In this document: positions 58,038-64,000 of the stretch, piece by piece
How the letters are laid out: each line of letters begins with the position of its first letter
Numbering within the stretch: position 1 is the first letter of the stretch
Origin: Umezawaea beigongshangensis
GTDB taxonomy: Bacteria; Actinomycetota; Actinomycetes; Mycobacteriales; Pseudonocardiaceae
Assembly (NCBI RefSeq): GCF_016464305.1
Contig: NZ_JAEIOJ010000008.1
Coordinates: 6,870 to 70,869, forward strand
Length of the DNA: 64,000 nt
Direction of reading: 5' to 3'
Program-made: the position numbers and the translations under genes
Notes under the pieces: generated by a model
Databases searched by the model: none
Told to the model about the DNA's origin: nothing
The model's input: only the letters and a program-made list of their open reading frames with translations

Positions 58038-59128
58038 CGGTGCGCACCGAGATCCGCGGCGGACGTGCGGGGGTGGGGACCCGGCGGGGTCTGCCGACCG
58101 TCGACGTCGTCGTCCCCTGCTACAACTACGCGCACTTCCTGCGCCGCTGCGTCGCCAGCGTGCTGGAGCAGCCGGGTGTGGACGTCCGGGTGCTGGTCGT
58201 CGACGACCGGTCGAGCGACGACACCCCCCTGGTGGTGCGGGAGCTGTCCGCCGACCCGCGCGTGCACGGCCGCAGGCACGAGGTCAACCGGGGGCACATC
58301 GCCACCTACAACGAGGGCCTGCTGGAGTGGGCCGAGGCCGACTGCACGGTGCTGCTGTCCGCGGACGACCTCCTCGCGCCCGGCGCGCTGGCCCGCGCCG
58401 CGACGGTCCTGCGCGACAACCCGGACGTGGGCCTGGTCTACGGCCGCGGCGTCTACTACACCGACCACGACCGCCTGCCCCGCACGCTGAACGTGCCCCT
58501 GGGCACGTCCGTGTGGAGCGGGCGGGAGTGGATCGAGGGGCGCTGCCGCTCCGGCCACAACGTGATCTCCTCGCCGGAGGTCGTCGTGCGCACCTCCGTG
58601 CAGCAGCGGGTGGGCGGCTACCGGCCCGACCTGCCGCACGCCGGTGACCTGGAGATGTGGCTGCGGTTCGCCGCCGTCTCCGACGTCGCCCACGTGCGCG
58701 GTCGTCCGGCGGCCTACTACCGCGTGCACGAGAACAGCATGCTGCGCACGCGGTTCAACACCGCGCTGGTCGACCTGGAGCAGCGTCGCGACGTGTTCGC
58801 CCGCTTCTTCGCCGACCACCCCGGCCTGCCGGACGCGGCCCTGATGCACACCGCGGCCAAGCGCGCGCTCGCGAAGGAGGCGCTGTGGCGCGTCTGCCGC
58901 GCCTACGACCGCGACGACCTCGCCGAGCACCCGCACGAGGAGATGACGGAGTTCGCGCTGTCGACCTACAGCGGCGCGCGACGCCTCCCCGAGCACGCCG
59001 CGCTGGAGCGCCGCAAGCGCCTCGGAGCCGAGTTCTGCCACCGCACCCAGATCTTCGCCGGGTCGCAGGTCGTGAAGCGCGCCGAGAACTGGCTGTGGTG
59101 GCAGAGCTGGAAGCTGCGCGGGGTATGA
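58034..59128 (+). CDS. GT2 family glycosyltransferase
   Basis: 364 residues. TVDVVVPCYNYAHFLRRCVASVLEQPGVDVRVLVVDDRSSDDT, VLLSADDLLAPGALARA (DxD-like), ISSPEVVVRTSVQQRVGGYRPDLPHAGDLEMWLRFAAV (acceptor site with ED-like base). The C-terminal ~90 residues are basic/aromatic and end KRAENWLWWQSWKLRGV, likely membrane-associated. Coupled by ATGA on both sides. Confidence 0.92.
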   Translation: MTVRTEIRGGRAGVGTRRGLPTVDVVVPCYNYAHFLRRCVASVLEQPGVDVRVLVVDDRSSDDTPLVVRELSADPRVHGRRHEVNRGHIATYNEGLLEWAEADCTVLLSADDLLAPGALARAATVLRDNPDVGLVYGRGVYYTDHDRLPRTLNVPLGTSVWSGREWIEGRCRSGHNVISSPEVVVRTSVQQRVGGYRPDLPHAGDLEMWLRFAAVSDVAHVRGRPAAYYRVHENSMLRTRFNTALVDLEQRRDVFARFFADHPGLPDAALMHTAAKRALAKEALWRVCRAYDRDDLAEHPHEEMTEFALSTYSGARRLPEHAALERRKRLGAEFCHRTQIFAGSQVVKRAENWLWWQSWKLRGV

Positions 59129-60585
59129 CCGTCGAGGAGACGCCGGCCACCGGCGCGGAACCGGCCTCCACCGGCCGCGTCGGCTCGGCGATCCGGTGGA
59201 GCGCGGTCAACAGTCTCCTCGGCCGGGTGTGCCAGGTCGGCGTCAGCGTGGCGCTGGCGCGGCTGATCGCGCCCGAGCAGTTCGGCGTGTTCGCCGTGGC
59301 GCTGGTGGTGCTCAACATCGTGCTGAGCGTCAGCGAGATGGGCGTCAGCGTCGCCCTGGTGCGCGAGCGCGGCGACATCAGCGCGATGGCGCCGACCGTG
59401 ACCACGCTGTCGATCGCCTCGGGGAGCGCGCTGGCGCTGATCTGCGTCGTCGGCGCACCCTGGTTCTCCGGCGCGCTGAACACGCCGGAGGCGGCGGGCG
59501 TCATCCAGCTCATGTCCGTGGCGCTGGTGATCGCCGGGGTGTCCGCCGTGCCGGGCGCGCTGCTCCAGCGCGGTTTCCGCCAGGACCACAAGTTCGCCGC
59601 CGACACCGCCGGGTTCGTCGTCGGCACGGTCGTCGCGATCGGCGCGGCCGTCGCCGGGTTCGGCGCGTGGAGCCTGGCCTGGTCCCGGATCGCGACGAAC
59701 CTCGTCTCCGCGGTGGTCGTGTTCGCCTACACCGGGGAGCGCTACCGGCCGGGGTTCGACGCGGCTCGGGCCAGGGCTCTGCTGGGGTTCGGCCTGCCGC
59801 TCGCCGGTTCGAGCCTGCTGGTGTTCGGCGTGATGAACGTCGACTACATCGTGGTGGGCAGCGCGCTGGGCACCGTGCAGCTCGGCTTCTACCTGCTCGC
59901 GTTCAACCTCTCCAGCTGGCCGGTGGGGGCGTTCTCGGCGCCGGTGCGCAGCGTGTCGCTGGCGGCCTTCTCGCAGGTGCGCGACGACCCCGACCGCTTC
60001 CAGCGCAGCTTCACCCGCGCGCTGGGGGTGCTGGCGCTGTTCACCGTCCCGGCCTGCGTGCTGCTCGCGGCGCTGAGCGATCCGCTCGTCCGGGCCGTCT
60101 ACGGCGAGCGGTGGGCACCGACGGCGCAGGTCCTCGCGCTGCTGGTGCTGCTGGGGGCGTTCCGCGTCGCGCTGGAGCTGGGCTACGACTTCCTGGCGAG
60201 CGCGGGACGCGGCCGCGCCGTCCTGGTGATCCACGTGGTCTGGCTGGCCGCGCTGGTGCCGCTGCTGGCGCTGGGCGCGCACCTCGACGGCATCCGGGGC
60301 GTGGCGGCGGCGCACGTGGTGGTCGCGCTCGTGGTGATCGTCCCGGCGTACCTGCTCGCCCTGCGCCCCCACGGCCTGCGGGCCGGCGCGCTGGGTGCCG
60401 CGGTCGCGCGTCCCGCGCTGGGCGGGGTCGTCATGGTGGTCGTCGCGCTGGCCGTGCGGCGCCTCGTGGACGGAACGGTCGCGCAACTGCTGCTGGGCGG
60501 TGTCCTGGCCACCGCGGCCTACGCCGCCGTCGTGTTCCCGCTGCGCCACGAGGCGCTGCGCCTGCTGCGGAGGTCACCGGCGTGA
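59125..60585 (+). CDS. Lipopolysaccharide/oligosaccharide flippase (Wzx/MOP)
   Basis: 486 residues, 12-14 membrane segments. Polysaccharide_synt/MurJ-like start: SAIRWSAVNSLLGRVCQVGVSVALARLIAPEQFGVFAVALVVLNIV; inside, AGSSLLVFGVMNVDYIVVGSALGTVQLGFYLLAFNLSSWPVGAFSAPVRSVSLAAFSQV. It should flip lipid-linked oligosaccharides to the outside. Overlaps both neighbours (ATGA, GTGA). Confidence 0.92.
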   Translation: MTVEETPATGAEPASTGRVGSAIRWSAVNSLLGRVCQVGVSVALARLIAPEQFGVFAVALVVLNIVLSVSEMGVSVALVRERGDISAMAPTVTTLSIASGSALALICVVGAPWFSGALNTPEAAGVIQLMSVALVIAGVSAVPGALLQRGFRQDHKFAADTAGFVVGTVVAIGAAVAGFGAWSLAWSRIATNLVSAVVVFAYTGERYRPGFDAARARALLGFGLPLAGSSLLVFGVMNVDYIVVGSALGTVQLGFYLLAFNLSSWPVGAFSAPVRSVSLAAFSQVRDDPDRFQRSFTRALGVLALFTVPACVLLAALSDPLVRAVYGERWAPTAQVLALLVLLGAFRVALELGYDFLASAGRGRAVLVIHVVWLAALVPLLALGAHLDGIRGVAAAHVVVALVVIVPAYLLALRPHGLRAGALGAAVARPALGGVVMVVVALAVRRLVDGTVAQLLLGGVLATAAYAAVVFPLRHEALRLLRRSPA

Positions 60586-61799
60586 GCCCGTCCCGATCCG
60601 TGGGCCGTCGCGTCCACCAGGTCGCGCGGATCGTCCGCGAGCGGGGTGTCCGCGGCCTCGGCGCCCGCGCCCTGTCGGCCGCCGCGCGCCGCCTCGGGGC
60701 CGACGGCGACGAACTGCCCGTGCGGGAGCGCGACGTGCTCGCGGCCGACCTGAGCGCACCGCGACCGGTCGTGGTGCCACCGGTCCCCGCCGACGGACGG
60801 CTGACCGTCAACTGGGTCACCACTCCCCCGTCGCGCGGGTCGGGCGGGCACACCACGATGCTGCGGCTGGTCGAGCACCTGGAGTCGCTCGGCCACACGT
60901 GCCGGCTGTACCTGTACGACACCTACGGCAACCGCGCCGAGGACGTCGCCGGGTCGGTGCGGGCGGCGTTCCCCGGCTTCCGCGGGCCGATCCTGGACGC
61001 GACCGACGGCATGGCCGACGCGCACGCGGTGTTCGCCACCGCGTGGATGACGGCCTACCCCGCCCACAACGACCCGTGCGCGGGGAAGCGGTTCTACCTC
61101 GTGCAGGACTACGAGCCCTGGTTCTTCCCGCTGGGCGGGACGTCCGCGCTGGCCGGCAACACCTACGACATGGGCTTCCACGGCTTCACCGCGGGCCGGT
61201 TCCTCACCGAGAAGCTGCGCGAGGACCACGGCATGTCCTCCGACTGGTTCGACTTCGGCTGCGACACCGAGCGCTACCACCTCACCGGCGGCGCGCGTCG
61301 CGACGGCGTCGTGTTCTACGCCAGGCGCAGGGCGCCCCGGCGGGCGTTCGAGCTGGGGCTCATGGCGCTGCGCCTGTTCTCCGAGGCGCACCCGGAGCTG
61401 ACCGTGCACGTGTACGGCGAGCGGGTGGGCGACCTCGGCCCGCGCTTCGTCGACCACGGCCTGCTGTCGCCGGACGAGCTGAACTCCCTCTACAACCGCT
61501 GCTTCGCCGGGCTCGGCCTGTCGATGACGAACGTGTCGCTGGTGCCGCACGAGATGCTCGCGGCCGGGTGCGTGCCGGTGGTCAACGACGCCGAGCACAA
61601 CCGGATCGTGCTCGACGCCGAGCACGTCCGCTACGCCCGCGCGACACCGCACGACCTGGCACGGGCGCTGAGCGAGGTCGTGACGAACCCCTCCGCCGCC
61701 GAGGTGGCGGCCGCCGCGGCGGCGAGCGTGCGGACGAGGTCGTGGGCCGCGGCCGGGCACGAGCTGGAGAAGGTCCTGCGCAGGGAACTGGGCGTGTGA
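60582..61799 (+). CDS. GT4 family glycosyltransferase (WsaF-like)
   Basis: 405 residues, GTG overlapping the flippase stop. TVNWVTTPPSRGSGGHTTMLRLVEHLESLGHTCRLYLYD (N-domain), KRFYLVQDYEPWFFPLGGTSALAGNTYDMGF, FDFGCDTERYHLTGG, LGLSMTNVSLVPHEMLAAGCVPVVND (C-domain nucleotide-sugar Glu region). Pattern of WsaF-type rhamnosyltransferases of S-layer glycan assembly. Last gene of the overlapping run. Confidence 0.9.
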   Translation: MSPSRSVGRRVHQVARIVRERGVRGLGARALSAAARRLGADGDELPVRERDVLAADLSAPRPVVVPPVPADGRLTVNWVTTPPSRGSGGHTTMLRLVEHLESLGHTCRLYLYDTYGNRAEDVAGSVRAAFPGFRGPILDATDGMADAHAVFATAWMTAYPAHNDPCAGKRFYLVQDYEPWFFPLGGTSALAGNTYDMGFHGFTAGRFLTEKLREDHGMSSDWFDFGCDTERYHLTGGARRDGVVFYARRRAPRRAFELGLMALRLFSEAHPELTVHVYGERVGDLGPRFVDHGLLSPDELNSLYNRCFAGLGLSMTNVSLVPHEMLAAGCVPVVNDAEHNRIVLDAEHVRYARATPHDLARALSEVVTNPSAAEVAAAAAASVRTRSWAAAGHELEKVLRRELGV

Positions 61800-61847
61800 T
61801 CCGCGCCGTCCGCCGACTGCGCTGAGCGACCGGCGGGGCCCACGTGC

Positions 61848-61875
61848 GGTAACGACGCCGATCGGGTCGCGATGT
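61848..61875 (+). promoter_or_regulatory. ECF-like promoter of the Wzz-like unit
   Basis: GGTAAC (61848-61853), 16 bp, CGATGT (61870-61875), 39 bp before the ATG. Confidence 0.65.
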
Positions 61876-61913
61876 CTCCGTTGAGCGCACCACCGTCGAA
61901 TCGAGGACGTGAC

Positions 61914-62810
61914 ATGGACTTCTGGAGCACCGTGCGGATGCTGCAGAAGAGGTGGTACGTCGTCGTGCCCGCGCTGCTGCTGTCCGTCGCGCTCACCCTG
62001 TTCACCTACTCCTCGATCCCCACGCGCTACAGCTCGACCGGCTCGATGCTGCTGACGACCCCCTCCACCGGGGGCAGGTTCACCGAGAGCGGCCCGCTGG
62101 ACGAGGTCGTCCGGGTCAACCCGCTGCTGGCGTTCGACGGCAGCCTGGTGATCGCCGCGCAGATCGTGGCCCAGGTGCTCAACGACCCGGCCACGAAGCG
62201 GGAACTGGGCCTCGGCGACGGCTCGCAGGACTCGTACCTCGCCAACAACGGCGAGACGAACAGCCCCTTCGTGTTCATCACCGCGGAGAGCGACACCGCC
62301 GAGGGCGCGCTGTCGCTCGTGGCGCGGACGCTGGAGCGGGCGAGCACCGAGCTGAACGACCGCCAGGCGGCGCTGGAGGCCCCCGCCTCGACGTTCATCG
62401 AGACCGAGGTGCTGGTCGCGCCGACCGAGCCGGAGGCGCAGATCGGCGGGAAGATCCGCTTCGCCGGGGCGGCGCTCGTGCTGTCGCTGGTCCTGTCGCT
62501 GACGGTCACCTTCGGCACGGACAGCGTCCTGGAGACGCTGCGCCGCAGGCGCGAGCGCCCCGCCGGGGCCGGTCGGTCCGCCGAGCCGCGCGACGAACCG
62601 GACGGCGAGGCGGCGGAGGTGGGGCACCGGCGTCCCCCGGCCCGGCCCGCTCCCCAGCGGGGGCCCGGCGAGCTCGCCGGGCCGACCACGACACCGGCGC
62701 CGGTGCCCGCGCGTCCGGCGGAGGACGGCGGTTCCGCCGGCGGGAGGCGCGACGGCACGCCGCCGCACCCGCCCGCCGACGACCGGTGGCCCTCCGGGTC
62801 CCGGCCCTGA
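61914..62810 (+). CDS. Wzz/chain-length-determinant-like membrane protein
   Basis: 298 residues. ATG 61914 with GAGGA. First membrane segment ~15-32 (WYVVVPALLLSVALTLFTY), extracytoplasmic region ~33-180 with helices (SDTAEGALSLVARTLERASTELNDRQAAL), second segment ~182-205, then a Pro/Arg-rich cytoplasmic tail. Matches polysaccharide co-polymerases but lacks the tyrosine-kinase domain of CapB/ExoP. It would set polymer length with the ligase/polymerase downstream. Confidence 0.85.
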   Translation: MDFWSTVRMLQKRWYVVVPALLLSVALTLFTYSSIPTRYSSTGSMLLTTPSTGGRFTESGPLDEVVRVNPLLAFDGSLVIAAQIVAQVLNDPATKRELGLGDGSQDSYLANNGETNSPFVFITAESDTAEGALSLVARTLERASTELNDRQAALEAPASTFIETEVLVAPTEPEAQIGGKIRFAGAALVLSLVLSLTVTFGTDSVLETLRRRRERPAGAGRSAEPRDEPDGEAAEVGHRRPPARPAPQRGPGELAGPTTTPAPVPARPAEDGGSAGGRRDGTPPHPPADDRWPSGSRP

Positions 62811-62819
62811 GGCGTCGCC

Positions 62820-64000
62820 GTGCGGGACGAGTCGACGCGCCGCACCGCTGACGGCGCCACGGTGATCTGCTGCTACGTGCTGGTGCTGGTGCTGGTGCCG
62901 GCCCGGCTGATCATCTCCAAGATCCCGATGACGCTCGCGCCGATCACCGTGCTGGCCGTGGGCATCGCGGTGCTCTGGGGCTGCGCCCACCTCGTCCGGA
63001 CGCTCGGCATGTCCAAGGGCCGCACCGCGGTGCGGTCGGCGCTGCTGCTGCTGTTCGCCTCGCAGCTCGTCACCTACGGGATCGCGAGCCGCCGCTACCT
63101 GCCGCCGGACGAGCTGAACCTGACCGACAGCGGGATGCTCCGCGTCGTCGGCGTGATCGCCGTGGCGGTGTTCGCGTGCGACGCGATCGGCAGCCGGGAG
63201 CGGCTGGACCGGGTGCTGCGGTTCCTCGTGGTGGTGGTGGCGGTGATGGCGGGCACCGGCGTGCTCCAGTTCGCCCTGGGCCTGGACGTCACCCGCTACC
63301 TGAACCTGCCGGGCCTCACCGCGCAGACGGGCTACGACGCGATCCAGTCGAGGTCGCTGTTCCGGCGGCCCTCCGGCACGACGAATCACCCGATCGAGTT
63401 CGGCTTGATCTGCGCGATCGTGACGCCGCTGGCGGGACACCACGTCTTCCTGGCGCGGGAGACCGGCCGCCGGGCGGGGGGCTGGTGGCTCTGCCTCGCG
63501 CTGATCGCCGGAGGCGCCCTGGTGTCGGTGTCGCGGACGGCGGTCCTGGGGCTGGTGGTCGGTGCCGTCGTCCTGATCGTCGCGCTGCCCGGCAGGCGCA
63601 AGGTCCACGTGCTCGGCGCGGGGGTCCTCTTCGGCGGGGGCGCGGGGCTGATGGTGCCCGGTCTGCTCGGGACGTTCTACGAGCTGTTCGCGAACTTCGG
63701 CGAGGACCCCAGCATCACCTCCCGCACGAAGGACTACGACCAGGCGTGGCGGCAGGTCGCGCTGCACCCGTGGTTCGGTCGCGGGTTCGGCACCTACTTG
63801 CCGGGCAAGTACCAGCTCCTGGACAACCAGTACCTGCTCACCCTCATCGAGAACGGCTGGGTGGGCGTGATCGCGATGATCGCGGTGTTCCTCGCCGCGG
63901 TGTGGGCGACGGTGCTCGTCCGGGTGCGCGCGAAGGACCTCCAGACGCGCGGTCTCGCCGCGGCGCTGATGGCGGGGGTGGTCGTCGGCGCGTTCGGCGC
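62820..64000 (+). CDS. O-antigen ligase/polymerase (Wzy/WaaL)-like membrane protein, partial
   Basis: Starts GTG 62820 and runs off the window; 393 residues visible. At least nine membrane segments. The central conserved region reads LFRRPSGTTNHPIEFGLICAIVTPLAGH, then LVSVSRTAVLGLVVGAVVLIVALPGRR; WFGRGFGTYLPGKY with LLDNQYLLTLIENGWVG is the Wzy_C signature. It polymerises or attaches the exported glycan. Downstream of the Wzz-like gene by 9 bp, same unit. Confidence 0.92.
   Translation, partial: MRDESTRRTADGATVICCYVLVLVLVPARLIISKIPMTLAPITVLAVGIAVLWGCAHLVRTLGMSKGRTAVRSALLLLFASQLVTYGIASRRYLPPDELNLTDSGMLRVVGVIAVAVFACDAIGSRERLDRVLRFLVVVVAVMAGTGVLQFALGLDVTRYLNLPGLTAQTGYDAIQSRSLFRRPSGTTNHPIEFGLICAIVTPLAGHHVFLARETGRRAGGWWLCLALIAGGALVSVSRTAVLGLVVGAVVLIVALPGRRKVHVLGAGVLFGGGAGLMVPGLLGTFYELFANFGEDPSITSRTKDYDQAWRQVALHPWFGRGFGTYLPGKYQLLDNQYLLTLIENGWVGVIAMIAVFLAAVWATVLVRVRAKDLQTRGLAAALMAGVVVGAFG

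Noticed and set aside
60519-63767. About 1,080-codon minus-strand frame opposite the GT4, Wzz and ligase genes
   Set aside because: Composition is His/Arg/Gln-rich noise, and the plus-strand genes carry clear family motifs.

Overview
The window is a 64 kb piece of a very G+C-rich actinobacterial chromosome. Frequent GTG starts, dense GTGA/ATGA stop-start overlaps, a CebR cellulose regulon, DasR-type PTS control and a B-4DMT family membrane protein point to Pseudonocardiales (Saccharothrix/Actinosynnema/Lentzea-like). That assignment is inference from gene content. I saw no rRNA, tRNA, CRISPR array, IS element or prophage.

Layout. (1) 0.1-10.9 kb: conserved shikimate/translation block, mostly on the minus strand: prepilin peptidase, aroC, aroK, a winged-helix AlkZ-like gene, aroB, aroQ, a GNAT-VOC fusion, a GH43-like lipoprotein, pepQ, efp, nusB. 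(2) 11-14.3 kb: glucose/GlcNAc-type PTS, with IIA-IIB divergent from a GntR regulator, IIC and HPr around a DasR-like operator. (3) 14.3-15.7 kb: small redox genes flanked by a recurring intergenic repeat. (4) 15.8-30.9 kb: cellulose degradation. GH9-GH48 and GH6-GH6 are divergent secreted cellulases. cebEFG-bgl-cebR imports and hydrolyses cello-oligosaccharides. Three perfect CebR boxes sit 9 nt after a -10 hexamer. A decayed GH74 xyloglucanase lies between the divergent cellulase units. (5) 31-36 kb: LapA-like protein, a polar amino-acid-type ABC operon ending in an aminotransferase-V/YheO-PAS/HTH fusion, and a thioredoxin with a sigma-R type promoter. (6) 36.4-40.9 kb: YihY protein and two opposing sets of DUF1469/DUF3618 membrane-stress proteins. 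(7) 41-45.8 kb: LacI regulator divergent from lutABC, then a VOC protein. (8) 45.8-50.4 kb: GNAT, TetR with a decayed NTF2-like neighbour and a large palindrome, Ser/Thr kinase, PPOX protein, enoyl-CoA hydratase. (9) 50.4-64 kb: exopolysaccharide locus with glycosyltransferases, WecG/TagA protein, MFS transporter, flippase, Wzz-like protein and an O-antigen-ligase-like protein cut by the window end.

How it works together. The cellulase region is a complete regulon: secreted exo- and endoglucanases cut cellulose, CebEFG takes up cello-oligosaccharides, the GH1 enzyme makes glucose, and CebR, encoded last in the uptake operon, closes the loop. The exopolysaccharide region has five promoters of the form NNTAAC-N16/17-CGATRT/CGATGA, one before each transcription unit. 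This suggests control of the whole locus by one ECF-type (BldN-like) sigma factor. This motif and the aminotransferase-regulator fusion are the least ordinary things here.
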